A model generated the notes under the pieces. That model saw only the letters and a program-made list of their open reading frames with translations. It searched no databases and had not been told where the DNA came from. The translations under genes and the position numbers were made by a program. Positions 55,173 through 64,000 of a stretch of DNA of 64,000 nucleotides are shown here, piece after piece; position 1 is the stretch's first letter; every line of letters begins with the position of its first letter. This DNA is from Mangrovibacter plantisponsor (GTDB lineage Bacteria > Pseudomonadota > Gammaproteobacteria > Enterobacterales > Enterobacteriaceae): NCBI RefSeq assembly GCF_003182475.1, contig NZ_QGTS01000007.1, forward strand, positions 62,001 through 126,000. The letters are read 5' to 3'.

Positions 55173-56855
55173 TTAAAACGATTCCCAGTCCCCACCCGCG
55201 CTGACTTCTGTGCGGCTGGATTTCTTCACCGGTGAGCTGAGTGCAGCTTTAGGTGCAGAATGGCTCAGGTTTGCCTGGTGCCCAACGTTGTCTCTCTGGT
55301 CTGCAGACAGGCGGAATTTCGCTACAGAGCGCTGCAACCCTTCGGTCTGGCGCTCCAGTTCTGCTGCTGCCGTCGAAATCTCCTGAACCAGTGAGGAGTT
55401 TTGCTGGGTGACGCTATCCATCTGGGTAATCGCAATGCCCACCTGAGACACGCCTTTACTCTGCTCTTCAGAAGCATTGGCTATCTGCTTCATTATTTCG
55501 GTGACATTAGAGACAGCTTTAACGATATCCCCCATGGTGCTGCCTGCTTCATCTACCTGGCGGGAACCGTTATCCACACGCTGTACCGAATCACTGATCA
55601 GCGCTTCAATCTCTTTTGCAGCCCCGGCACTGCGCTGCGCCAGGTTGCGTACTTCGCTGGCTACCACAGCAAACCCACGCCCCTGCTCCCCGGCCCGGGC
55701 TGCTTCAACCGCTGCGTTCAGTGCCAGAATGTTAGTCTGGAAGGCAATACTGTTAATCACATTGGTGATTTCAGCAATTTTCTTCGAACTTTCGGAAATC
55801 CCCTGCATGGTACTGACCACATCCCCTACCAGGCGGCCACCTTTGCTGGCAGTTTCAGAAGCCTGCTGCGCCAGTGCACTGGCATGGTTGGCGTTTTCCG
55901 CATTGAGTTGTACGGTAGAAGTGATTTGTTCCATACTGGCTGCGGTTTCCACCAGTGCTGCGGCCTGCTGCTCAGTGCGCGAAGAAAGGTCGTTGTTGCC
56001 TGAGGCAATTTCCGTCGCCCCCTGCCAAATATTCTCCGTACCCGAACGAATGGCGCTGACGGCAACCCGCAGGCTGTCCTGCATTGCACTGAGTAATGGC
56101 ACCAGTTTTCCTACACAGTTACGCCCTTCATCCACCAATGGTTGGCTCAAGTCCCCTTCGGCTATAACCCGGAAATGCTCGCGAATGCGGTCCAGCGGTT
56201 TAACCAGGAAGCGCACTAAATAGCGGTCAGTAAACAGCAACAACGCCAGGCCAATCAGCACGGCAATAATAATGATGGTTTTGGTGACCGAAGTCAGGTG
56301 AGCCACTTCTTTGCGTGTTTCATCAAGCTGAGCACCAGCGGCCTTATTGTAACTGGTTGCCGCAGCGCCAAAGGCACGGCTTAGCGCAGGTGTCACGTTA
56401 TGCGCATGGTTGCGGTATTGATCCGCAGTACCAGAACGTGCCAGCTCCATTTGCGGCGCAACGCCTGCTTCATACAGTTTTTGCCATGCGTCAATCACCT
56501 TATCGGAAGTCTCTTTATCCATAGGACCTGGCGCGCCTTGTTTAAAGACAGCCAGTTGATGCGCCATGTTATCCAGCGCCTCTTTGACTGGCCCAAAATC
56601 GGCTTCTGTCGGCATTTTGCCTTCAGCTTTGTTTTCCATTAAACGGGTCAGGCGGGTAATAAAGCGGAAGTATTGATCATTACCACGGCTCAGCGCATTC
56701 ATCTGATCCGCCAGTAACTGCCCTGTGGTATTCCCCTCAGTCTGCTGGTCAAGAGAGTAGACGCTGTACGCGCCCACGCCGCACCACAGCAGGCAAAAAA
56801 GCCCGAGCACCCATAACATGACGGCTCGTATAGTAAAGTTTTTAAGAAAGCCCAT
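55173..56855 (-). CDS. Methyl-accepting chemotaxis protein
   Basis: Transmembrane chemoreceptor of 560 residues. It has two membrane helices (about 10-32 and 190-210) around a periplasmic four-helix sensor, then a HAMP domain ([21 protein letters not shown]) and a signalling domain with the hairpin tip [55 protein letters not shown]. It ends in DWESF, a variant of the CheR/CheB docking pentapeptide NWETF. The ligand cannot be read from the sequence. It is transcribed alone. Confidence 0.95.
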   Translation of the reverse strand: MGFLKNFTIRAVMLWVLGLFCLLWCGVGAYSVYSLDQQTEGNTTGQLLADQMNALSRGNDQYFRFITRLTRLMENKAEGKMPTEADFGPVKEALDNMAHQLAVFKQGAPGPMDKETSDKVIDAWQKLYEAGVAPQMELARSGTADQYRNHAHNVTPALSRAFGAAATSYNKAAGAQLDETRKEVAHLTSVTKTIIIIAVLIGLALLLFTDRYLVRFLVKPLDRIREHFRVIAEGDLSQPLVDEGRNCVGKLVPLLSAMQDSLRVAVSAIRSGTENIWQGATEIASGNNDLSSRTEQQAAALVETAASMEQITSTVQLNAENANHASALAQQASETASKGGRLVGDVVSTMQGISESSKKIAEITNVINSIAFQTNILALNAAVEAARAGEQGRGFAVVASEVRNLAQRSAGAAKEIEALISDSVQRVDNGSRQVDEAGSTMGDIVKAVSNVTEIMKQIANASEEQSKGVSQVGIAITQMDSVTQQNSSLVQEISTAAAELERQTEGLQRSVAKFRLSADQRDNVGHQANLSHSAPKAALSSPVKKSSRTEVSAGGDWESF

Positions 56856-57006
56856 ATTTGCACCTTGTTACTGGTTATTGATCAATAACGACTTCATAAC
56901 ATCTGAAGGGGTTATCGGCACCCGGTGCAGAACATGTAACTTATTTTTTTATCGTCACGATGTAATTTGGCGACTGCTCACAAATTACAGCCAAAACATA
57001 GGGAAA

Positions 57007-57924
57007 TCAGGTCAGCCGGTGTTGTTTATCCGGATGCATTTTCTCTGGGCAATTGCTGTCCCCGGTCATCTGGCACAGCTCAATTTCAATCGTATTGCAT
57101 ATCGCATCCAGAGCGAGATCGTTCGCTTCCGTTCCAAAAGGTTCTTCCAGCTCTTCAGCCAAAGTATCCAGCGAAATAAAGGTATAAGAGATAAAAACGG
57201 AAACCAGCGGGGTAAAGACGTGGATCTGGTTGATCAGAGCAAAAGGTAACAACGTACAAAATGCGTAGACAGTGCGGTGCAGGATCAATGAGTAGGCAAA
57301 CGGCACTGGCGTATTGGCGATGCGTTCGCAGCCGCCCAAAATACCAGAAAGCTGATTCAGATGCGCATTCAGGTTCTGGTAGAGAATATCGGAAATTTTC
57401 CCGGCGCGGCGTGCTTCTGCCACCCGCTCTCCCATGATTAACAACAACCGGTTACAGGGGGTTTGCTGGGCATTCACTAATGTGGCTACCGGCGGTTCAA
57501 CAAACCGTTGTAACACCTCTTCTACCGGTTTATGGCGCAACTGGTAATTAAGGCAATAACAAAATGCCAGCAAGTCGTTTTTCAGGCTTTGCGGGTAGTG
57601 AGTGTCGCCGGGAAATAAAGTTATAACTTCGCGCATTAGTGAACGGCAATTAATCAGCAGGCTGCCCCATAATTGGCGCGCTTCGCAATAACGCGCCCAT
57701 GACGCACTGTTACGGAACCCAAGAAAAATCGCAATCGCGATGCCCAATAAGCTGAACGGCGCGAGGGTTATTTTAACATGCAGGCTTTCATACCAGCTAT
57801 ATACCCCAAGCAATACCAGGGATAACAACAAGTTTAATAATAACCGTGAGTATATTTTAGACATCACGGAACCGTGCCACGCAAATAACCGCGTGAACCA
57901 GTGTTGGTGTGGGCGAACAATCAT
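57007..57924 (-). CDS. yneE: Bestrophin-family protein YneE
   Basis: Inner-membrane anion-channel-like protein of the bestrophin/UPF0187 family, 305 residues (E. coli YneE 304). Conserved segments: IVRPHQHWFTRLFAWHGSV, LGIAIAIFLGFRNSASWARY, GCERIANTPVPFAYSLILHRTVY and the final EELEEPFGTEANDLALDAICN, which holds the acidic cluster. About four membrane helices. In E. coli it lies elsewhere; here it is alone between a chemoreceptor and the nickel/hydrogenase operon. Confidence 0.95.
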   Translation of the reverse strand: MIVRPHQHWFTRLFAWHGSVMSKIYSRLLLNLLLSLVLLGVYSWYESLHVKITLAPFSLLGIAIAIFLGFRNSASWARYCEARQLWGSLLINCRSLMREVITLFPGDTHYPQSLKNDLLAFCYCLNYQLRHKPVEEVLQRFVEPPVATLVNAQQTPCNRLLLIMGERVAEARRAGKISDILYQNLNAHLNQLSGILGGCERIANTPVPFAYSLILHRTVYAFCTLLPFALINQIHVFTPLVSVFISYTFISLDTLAEELEEPFGTEANDLALDAICNTIEIELCQMTGDSNCPEKMHPDKQHRLT

Positions 57925-58369
57925 AATTAGTCAGTCTGTGTCAGTGTACGCGAAGCGTCTGTTTATTATATGCAGGCCAGGTAACGCTAGCACAGGGGCA
58001 CGTTCAACTCTAGCCAAAAAGCTAAACGACTTATGTCAGCCAGCCACATTAAAAGAGGAAATCATGAGTAGATAAAAGGGGATTATTTGAGTGCTTTTTC
58101 CCTGCCTGCCAACCTGCAACATAATAACCAGAGACAATGCCCATACAGCAGATAACAGACCATAAATGGGTAAAAAACCATTTTTTTAGCTGACATTGTT
58201 ATTTTTACGACAATTTCTTAGAGCAATTACGTGGTTTTAACCACAGAAACAGAAACACATAACCAACAGACTGGCAACATCCCCAATACTTCCTGCCACA
58301 AAAATAATCCCCTTATTTTTAAACAGGAATACCCTGATTAGGAACCCTGTACTTTGCCAGAAAGAGAAT
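57925..58369. other. Intergenic region upstream of yneE
   Basis: About 445 bases with no gene. It holds the yneE promoter region (not identifiable with confidence). An ATG-AGT-AGA-TAA after AGAGGAAATC near 58064 is a three-codon frame of no obvious meaning. Confidence 0.4.
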
Positions 58370-58394
58370 AAAAAAAGCCTGCTAAATAGCAGGC
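58370..58394 (-). terminator. Terminator of the hydN-fdhF-hypF-nickel permease operon
   Basis: Stem GCCTGC / GCAGGC with a six-base loop; on the minus strand it is followed by seven T. It lies 54 bases after the permease stop. Confidence 0.8.
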
Positions 58395-58447
58395 CAAGTC
58401 TGATGACTTATCGGTGAACCGCAGAAGACTCACCGCATTACTTTTCT

Positions 58448-59473
58448 TTAGTGGTGAACGGATAATGCATCGTAACCTTTCCAGCGGTAATTCAGCATCG
58501 ACACTATCCAGCAGAAAATAAACAAGCCGACCACAACAAACCCGGCATTGCCTAAATTATCATTGAGTAAACTCACGATATTCCAGAAACCGCCCTGTAA
58601 ATCCAGTTTTTCCATAACCAGGCCCAGTGCTTCCATACCGCCAATAAACAGCGCAACAATTACGGATGTAGCGGTAATCGTCATATTGTAATAGAGCTTA
58701 CGTTGGGGTTTGTTAAATGCCCAACCATATGCGCCAACCATCACGAAGTTATCCAGCGTATCAATCAATGCCATCCCACTGGCAAATAGCGCCGGGAAAA
58801 CCAGAATTGACCAAATCGAAATACCATTGGAAGCAGACGCCGCAGAGATACCCAGCACACCAATTTCCGTTGCGGTATCAAAGCCCAGGCCAAACAAGAA
58901 GCCAACAAGATACATCTGCCAGCTATGGGAAATTAACCGAAATGTCCGTTTAAACAACCAACTCATGATGCCGCCGCCAATCGCATCTTCCATGGCGTTG
59001 TTCACAGGCTCGCCGCGTTTCAACCGGCTAAATGCGTGCCATACCCCACGTAAAATCACCAGATTCACCAGGGCCATAGCCAGTAAGAACACGGCAGAAA
59101 CCGTTGTGCCTATTACACTACCGGTTTCATGAAACCAGTCCATTTTATGCTGAAACGCTGCCGCAGTGGCTGCAATAGCAATCGTGGCAAGAATCACAAT
59201 GCTGGAGTGCCCCAGCGAAAACCAGGCACCCACACCAAGTGGACGCTTCCCTTGCTGCATCATCTTGCGGGTGACATTGTCGATAGCGGCAATATGGTCA
59301 GCATCCACGGCATGGCGTAAACCATAGCACCAGGCAAGCAAACTGGCGGCCATCAGCGCCGGGCTGTGGCTGAAAGAGATAAACGCCCAGCCCCACGCGC
59401 CAAGGTTAGCTAATAACAAGGCACTGACCAGTGACACGGCGCGCCCATCCAGATGAGACATTTTCGACAACAT
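58448..59473 (-). CDS. HoxN/NixA-family nickel/cobalt permease
   Basis: High-affinity Ni2+/Co2+ transporter of 341 residues with eight membrane helices. The family signature is clear in CYGLRHAVDADHIAAIDNVTRKM (H-x4-D-H), with GAWFSLGHSSIV and LFGLGFDTATEIGVLGI as further motifs. ATG 59473 follows AGGAACC; the longer upstream frame overlaps hypF and is rejected. It starts 13 bases after the hypF stop. Nickel for [NiFe]-hydrogenase maturation is the likely purpose. Confidence 0.93.
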   Translation of the reverse strand: MLSKMSHLDGRAVSLVSALLLANLGAWGWAFISFSHSPALMAASLLAWCYGLRHAVDADHIAAIDNVTRKMMQQGKRPLGVGAWFSLGHSSIVILATIAIAATAAAFQHKMDWFHETGSVIGTTVSAVFLLAMALVNLVILRGVWHAFSRLKRGEPVNNAMEDAIGGGIMSWLFKRTFRLISHSWQMYLVGFLFGLGFDTATEIGVLGISAASASNGISIWSILVFPALFASGMALIDTLDNFVMVGAYGWAFNKPQRKLYYNMTITATSVIVALFIGGMEALGLVMEKLDLQGGFWNIVSLLNDNLGNAGFVVVGLFIFCWIVSMLNYRWKGYDALSVHH

Positions 59474-59486
59474 AATAGGTTCCTGG

Positions 59487-61718
59487 TTATCCCTGCAACC
59501 GGGCAGCCGCAACCAGCGCCTGCCCCCATGAAAGTGCGCCGTCTCCTGCAGGAAGATCATGGGGAAACAACACACGATAATCGCCAAGCCAGTGCAGAAG
59601 GCGCTGGCGAAAAAGCCGATTGTGAAAAACGCCGCCAGCACAGACGACCGTAGAAATACCTTGTGCCCGCGCGTGCAATCGCGCCAGTTGGGCGAAGCCC
59701 TGCGCCAGAACATCATGAAACACCCAGGCTTTTTCTGGCACCGTTGCATTCAGCGCCAGAAAAGCGGGCCAGAAAGCAGCAAGCCCCAGCGTATTATTCT
59801 CCACGGGTAAGGAAATGGTGTGCCGGAAACCCGAGCACTGCAAAGCCAGTGCTTCAAGGCTACAGGCCGCTTCCCCTTCCCAGGTTTGCTGGTCTGCAAC
59901 ACACCCCAATGCTGCCGCTACTGCATCAAATAACCGCCCGGCAGAAGACGCCAGTGGCGCATTAATTCCCCGGGCAATCGCTTTTTCCAGCACCGACCAG
60001 GGGTGTGCCAGCAAACTGGCACAGTGCGGGTTGCTCTGCCAGCCGGGAACAAAAGCCAGGCATTGTGCGAGAAAATTACGCCATGGCTGGCGTGCGGCCA
60101 GGTCTGCGCCGGGTAATGCAACCGCTGGCAACCCACCCAGGTGGCGGCACTGGCGGTAGTCCACCAGCAAACACTCCCCACCCCACAACGCGCCATCACT
60201 GCCCATACCAATACCGTCCAGGCTGAGCCCTATCACCGGTTCGGTTTCCCGTGGCAGACCATGCTCCCCCATACATGCGGCCAGGTGCGCATGGTGGTGC
60301 AATACCGTTTGTACCGGCAGGCCCATTTCACAAGCGAGGGAATAAGCACGGTAACCTGTATGCGCATCGGCAACGATATGCCGGGGTGAAAAGCCATAGA
60401 CTTCGCACATCACGCGCCAGGCCTGCCACCATTGCTTCTCCACCTGAGGGTCGTGCAGGTCACCTAAATGCTGGCTGATAACAGCCTGGTTACCACGCAC
60501 CAGGCAGAAGGTATTTTTAAGGTCGCCCCCGAGGCTCGCCAGCGGTTCAACAGCGGTAAATCCAGGCGGTAGCAGTAAGGCATCGGGCACAAAGCCCCTG
60601 GCCCGGCGCAGCATCGCACCGTCTGCAGCCAGTACTGAATCATCCATCCGTTGCAGGATGTCGCGGTTATGCAGCAGGAAACCATCAGCAATATCAGCCA
60701 GGTCGCTACAGGCTTCCTCATTACTCAAAACCGGAGGCTTACCGCTCAGGTTGCCGGATGTCATCACCAGCGGGCGTTTCACACCCTGCATCAATAAATG
60801 CTGGATGGGGTTGGCTGGCACCATAACCCCCACTTCGTTCAACCCAGGCGCAATGGCGGAACACAGGTGGTTAACCTGGGTTTTATCCACCAGCACAACG
60901 GGTGCCGCCGGGGTTAACAACAGTTCCTGCGCACTGGCGCTCAGTGATGTGGCATCTGGCAGCATCACCGCCAGTGGCTTGCCCGGGCGCTGTTTGCGCT
61001 GGCGCAGGCGCATCACTGCCTGCTGGCTGGTTGCGTCACAGGCCAGGTGAAATCCGCCCAGGCCTTTAACTGCCACAATTTCACCACGCAACAAACAGGC
61101 GACAGCCTGCTGCAGTGCCTCTTCCCCTGCCAGTGCGGGTTCCCCGCTACGCTGCCAGGAGAGTTGAGGGCCACATTCCGGGCAGGCGACCGGCTGAGCA
61201 TGGAAACGCCGGTCAGCCGGGTTCTGGTACTCGCTTTCACACACACTGCAGAGCGGAAAATCGGCCATAACTGTATTTGGCCGGTCATAAGGCATCGCCC
61301 GGATAATCGTGAGACGCGGGCCACAGTGTGTACAGTTGATAAAAGGATAGCGATAACGGCGTTCAAGCGGGTCGTTCATTTCAGCCAGGCAGTCCGGGCA
61401 GGTTGCCGCATCCGGGGCTATTTGCGTCACCATTGCGCCCTGTGTTTCGCTCTGGCGAATGGCAAACCCCTGCGGCTGTGCCCCCCAGTGAAAGGGTGAC
61501 GGCTCAATGCTGTCAATCCGTGCCAGCGGAGGGCAATCGTGATGCAGCCCGTTAACAAACGCCTGGCTGTCGCCATACAGGCGCACCAGCACGCCAGCGC
61601 TGTCATTGCAGACATCGCCAGCCAGATTCAAACGTTGCGCCAGTTGCCAGACAAAGGGACGAAACCCCACACCCTGAACTTTGCCGCGAATGCGTAAACA
61701 AATACCGTTATCGCTCAT
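59487..61718 (-). CDS. hypF: Hydrogenase maturation carbamoyltransferase HypF
   Basis: Makes the CN ligands of [NiFe]-hydrogenase from carbamoyl phosphate with HypE. It has 743 residues (E. coli 750). An N-terminal acylphosphatase domain ([20 protein letters not shown], about 8-90) is followed by zinc-finger motifs CPDC, CTHC, CSVC and CPEC (about 108-185), a YrdC-like domain (about 200-390, [14 protein letters not shown]) and a Kae1-like domain with [14 protein letters not shown] and [17 protein letters not shown]. It starts 46 bases after fdhF. In E. coli hypF follows hydN directly; here fdhF lies between them. Confidence 0.96.
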   Translation of the reverse strand: MSDNGICLRIRGKVQGVGFRPFVWQLAQRLNLAGDVCNDSAGVLVRLYGDSQAFVNGLHHDCPPLARIDSIEPSPFHWGAQPQGFAIRQSETQGAMVTQIAPDAATCPDCLAEMNDPLERRYRYPFINCTHCGPRLTIIRAMPYDRPNTVMADFPLCSVCESEYQNPADRRFHAQPVACPECGPQLSWQRSGEPALAGEEALQQAVACLLRGEIVAVKGLGGFHLACDATSQQAVMRLRQRKQRPGKPLAVMLPDATSLSASAQELLLTPAAPVVLVDKTQVNHLCSAIAPGLNEVGVMVPANPIQHLLMQGVKRPLVMTSGNLSGKPPVLSNEEACSDLADIADGFLLHNRDILQRMDDSVLAADGAMLRRARGFVPDALLLPPGFTAVEPLASLGGDLKNTFCLVRGNQAVISQHLGDLHDPQVEKQWWQAWRVMCEVYGFSPRHIVADAHTGYRAYSLACEMGLPVQTVLHHHAHLAACMGEHGLPRETEPVIGLSLDGIGMGSDGALWGGECLLVDYRQCRHLGGLPAVALPGADLAARQPWRNFLAQCLAFVPGWQSNPHCASLLAHPWSVLEKAIARGINAPLASSAGRLFDAVAAALGCVADQQTWEGEAACSLEALALQCSGFRHTISLPVENNTLGLAAFWPAFLALNATVPEKAWVFHDVLAQGFAQLARLHARAQGISTVVCAGGVFHNRLFRQRLLHWLGDYRVLFPHDLPAGDGALSWGQALVAAARLQG

Positions 61719-61764
61719 CTTCTTATCATGCGCTGCGAGCCAGGCCCGCAGCGCATTGTCAGCC

Positions 61765-63912
61765 TTATGCGATAGCTTCGCGCAGGCGTGCTTTCATATC
61801 GTTGTAAGTGGTTTGTGCATAATTTTCAGCCCAGCGCTGGTCTTCAATCGCCGTCACGTTAACCGCACAATATTTGGTTTCCGGTGTTTTGGAGATAGGA
61901 TCCAGGTTGTCCTGAGTCAGTTCGTTACATGCGCCAATCCACCACTGGTAGGTCATGTACACGGCCCCCGTATTGATACGCTCGTTGATATTGGCACGGC
62001 TGATAACTTTCCCGCGGCGGGAAGCCACCCAGACCAGTTGCTGGTCTTTCACGCCAAGGCGTTGCGCATCTTCCGGGTTGAGTTGTACAAAGCCAGGTTC
62101 ATCTGCCAGCGTTTGCAGTGCCGCACAGTTACCGGTCATAGAACGGCAAGAGTAGTGGCCCACTTCACGCACGGTGCACAATACCAGCGGGTAGTCGTTA
62201 TCCGGCACTTCAGCCGGTGCGCGCCACTGTGCAGCAAACAATTTACCTTTGCCGCTATCGGTATCGAACTTGTTACCTTTGTACAGGTACTGGGTACCCG
62301 GGTGGTCAAGCGTTGGGCAAGGCCACTGAACGTGCCCCATATCACCCATTTTTTCGTAGGTTACGCCATAGAACAGCGGGCACAACTCACGCAACTCATC
62401 CCAAATTTGCTGGTTGTTTTCATAGTGCATGGGGTAACCCATTGCTGTCGCAAGCAGGCTGATAATTTCCCAGTCACGTTTCACGTTGTACTGCGGTTCA
62501 ATGGCTTTTTCGAAACGCTGGAAACCACGGTCAGCACAAGTGAAGACACCACCATGCTCACCCCAGGAGGTAGCAGGCAGCAGCACATCGGCCACTTCGG
62601 CGGTTTTAGTCAGGAAGATATCCTGCACGACAACAAAATCGAGCGCTTCAAACCCTTTACGCACCAGGCCCAGGTCGGCTTCAGTTTGCAGCGGGTCTTC
62701 GCCCATGATGTAGTAGGCTTTGATTTTCCCTTCCAGCGCCAGGTGTGGCACTTCGGTAATGCGGGTACCCACTTTGTCATCCATGATTGCCGGGTCAATA
62801 TTCCAGGCTTTGGCAAACTTGGCACGCACATCGGCGTCGGTAACATCCTGGTAGCCCGGGAACTGGTTAGGCAGAACCCCCATGTCACAGGCACCCTGTA
62901 CGTTGTTCTGACCACGAACCGGGCCAACACCAACATTTTCACGACCCAGGTTACCGGTCAGCAGCGCAAGGCTTGCGAGACCTTTAACCACATCAACAGC
63001 CTGGCCAAACTGAGTAACACCCATACCCCACATGATAGTGGCGGAAGGTGCCGCGGCATAAGTACGCATCGCCTGGCGAATTTGCTGCGCGCTAACCCCA
63101 GTCAGGTGTTCTACAGCTTCCGGTGCGTAGTCTTTTACCACTTCACGGTAAGCATCCAGACCTTCGGTATATTTCGCAACATACTCTTTGTCGTAGAGGT
63201 TTTCTTCCAGCAGGACATAAGCGAAGGCATTCACCAGCGCCATGTTACAACCGTTTTTAATTTGCAAATGCTGGTCAGCGATACGGGCGGTTTCAATGCG
63301 ACGCGGGTCGCAAACAATAATTTTGGCGCCATTTTCTTTGGCTTTAATCACCCGGCGCGCCACGATTGGGTGTGAATCCGCACAGTTGTAACCAATTACC
63401 AGCAGGCAACGTGAATTCTCAATGTCACCAATGGAATTACTCATTGCCCCATTACCTAATGCTGCCTGCAAACCGGCAACAGACGGGCCATGGCACACAC
63501 GCGCACAGCAATCGACGTTATTGGTATTGAGCACCGCACGGGCAAACTTCTGCATCACAAAGTTAGTTTCGTTACCCGTACCACGAGAAGAACCGGTGGT
63601 CATGATAGAACGCGGGCCATATTTGGCTTTGATATCACTTAAACGTTTTGCGGTGTAGCTGATAGCTTCTTCCCAGGAAACAGGCTGAAGTTTGCCACCT
63701 TTTTCATAGCGGATCATTGGCTGCTGGAGGCGTGGTGTCAGCAGTTTGGTATCGTTCAGGAAGTCCCAGCCATAGTAGCCTTTAAGGCACAATTCATTCT
63801 GGTTGGTTTTGCCATCAGCCGCTTCAGCACGGATGATTTTGTTGTTTTCAACGACAAGTTTCAGTTTGCAGCCTGCTCCGCAATAGGGGCAAACACTGGT
63901 AATCTTTTTCAT
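61765..63912 (-). CDS. fdhF: Formate dehydrogenase H, cysteine form
   Basis: Molybdenum bis-MGD enzyme that oxidises formate in the formate hydrogenlyase complex. It has 715 residues, as in E. coli. N-terminal [4Fe-4S] cysteines are in CPYCGAGC plus LCLKG. The active-site stretch is [16 protein letters not shown]: residue 140, selenocysteine (UGA) in E. coli, is Cys encoded by TGC at 63493-63495, followed by the conserved His141. Cofactor-binding blocks [43 protein letters not shown] and [19 protein letters not shown] are all present. It starts 37 bases after the hydN stop. No recoding is needed, so the frame is continuous. Confidence 0.95.
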   Translation of the reverse strand: MKKITSVCPYCGAGCKLKLVVENNKIIRAEAADGKTNQNELCLKGYYGWDFLNDTKLLTPRLQQPMIRYEKGGKLQPVSWEEAISYTAKRLSDIKAKYGPRSIMTTGSSRGTGNETNFVMQKFARAVLNTNNVDCCARVCHGPSVAGLQAALGNGAMSNSIGDIENSRCLLVIGYNCADSHPIVARRVIKAKENGAKIIVCDPRRIETARIADQHLQIKNGCNMALVNAFAYVLLEENLYDKEYVAKYTEGLDAYREVVKDYAPEAVEHLTGVSAQQIRQAMRTYAAAPSATIMWGMGVTQFGQAVDVVKGLASLALLTGNLGRENVGVGPVRGQNNVQGACDMGVLPNQFPGYQDVTDADVRAKFAKAWNIDPAIMDDKVGTRITEVPHLALEGKIKAYYIMGEDPLQTEADLGLVRKGFEALDFVVVQDIFLTKTAEVADVLLPATSWGEHGGVFTCADRGFQRFEKAIEPQYNVKRDWEIISLLATAMGYPMHYENNQQIWDELRELCPLFYGVTYEKMGDMGHVQWPCPTLDHPGTQYLYKGNKFDTDSGKGKLFAAQWRAPAEVPDNDYPLVLCTVREVGHYSCRSMTGNCAALQTLADEPGFVQLNPEDAQRLGVKDQQLVWVASRRGKVISRANINERINTGAVYMTYQWWIGACNELTQDNLDPISKTPETKYCAVNVTAIEDQRWAENYAQTTYNDMKARLREAIA

Positions 63913-63949
63913 CTATAACAGACCTGTTAAAAGTTGAAAGTCACTGAGA

Positions 63950-64000
63950 TTAAAACATCAGCGATGTGGTGGTATCCAGAGCAGCACGGCGGCGTTTTTC
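63950..64000 (-). CDS. hydN: HydN-like electron-transfer protein, C-terminal end only
   Basis: The last 16 codons of a minus-strand gene, EKRRRAALDTTTSLMF then TAA. E. coli HydN, an iron-sulfur protein for formate dehydrogenase H, ends EKRRRTALMF, so this is very probably hydN with a few extra residues. The body lies beyond the window edge. It heads the operon hydN-fdhF-hypF-nickel permease. Confidence 0.75.
   Translation of the reverse strand, partial: EKRRRAALDTTTSLMF

Noticed and set aside
58394-58410. Possible third copy of the 143 bp repeat (AAGTCTGATGAC)
   Set aside because: Only about 11 bases resemble the repeat end; neither internal hairpin is present.
58448-59749. 433-residue form of the nickel permease
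   Set aside because: The first 92 residues overlap hypF coding sequence out of frame and have no family similarity; ATG 59473 has a proper ribosome site.
1-64000. rRNA, tRNA, CRISPR array, prophage or IS transposase
   Set aside because: No transposase, integrase or Cas frame, no regularly spaced repeat series and no tRNA-like cloverleaf sequence was recognised on reading; small or degenerate RNA genes cannot be excluded without a search program.

Overview
The window is chromosomal DNA of a gamma-proteobacterium of the family Enterobacteriaceae. leuS-lptE-holA-nadD, rsfS-rlmH-mrdA-mrdB-rlpA-dacA-ybeD-lipB, ybeF-lipA, tatE, crcB-cspE-pagP, dcuC, rna, ahpF-ahpC, ybdL, hcxA(ybdH), ybdD-cstA and fepB/fepA all match recalled E. 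coli proteins closely in sequence and length. The order follows the E. coli leuS-to-fepA region, with blocks gained and lost. I see no rRNA, tRNA, CRISPR array, phage or complete insertion sequence. Species cannot be named from this window.

Layout. 1-16.7 kb: housekeeping genes for translation, outer-membrane assembly, DNA polymerase III delta, NAD, cell elongation and lipoate, with cobD/cobC (cobamide nucleotide-loop salvage) inserted between nadD and rsfS. 16.8-22.8 kb: tatE, an intact nitrilase-type amidase (ybeM), fluoride channel, cold-shock protein, PagP, DcuC and RNase I. 23-27 kb: a GntP-family permease behind two overlapping GntR-type operators, then ahpF/ahpC. 27.2-29.3 kb: an orphan terminator that implies a minus-strand RNA, then araE away from its E. 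coli position with a good AraC half-site.

29.4-41.4 kb is the most interesting part. It is a methionine-salvage island between ybdL and hcxA: mtnB-mtnC-mtnD, mtnA, mtnK, a CUT2-type sugar ABC importer (ATPase, permease, binding protein) and an LVIVD-repeat beta-propeller protein. Three tandem MetJ-box clusters (30613, 33643, 40203) sit in the three divergent promoter regions. I infer that the ABC system imports 5-methylthioribose for MtnK; the propeller has an unknown role and recurrent histidines. A ~143 bp repeat, also present 18 kb away behind dcuC, lies in the leader of the ABC operon.

41.4-49 kb: cstA-ybdD-COG0523 GTPase, then fepB and fepA with Fur-like operators but without the enterobactin synthesis genes that separate cstA and fepB in E. 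coli. 49-55 kb: a small His-rich lipoprotein, an unknown 88-residue protein, a CBS/DUF294 nucleotidyltransferase with a DnaQ-type exonuclease, yjiH-yjiG with an M20 peptidase, and a candidate ~57 nt sRNA. 55-58 kb: a chemoreceptor and YneE. 58.4-64 kb: a minus-strand hydN-fdhF-hypF-nickel permease operon for formate-hydrogen metabolism, whose FdhF carries cysteine (TGC) where E. coli FDH-H has selenocysteine.
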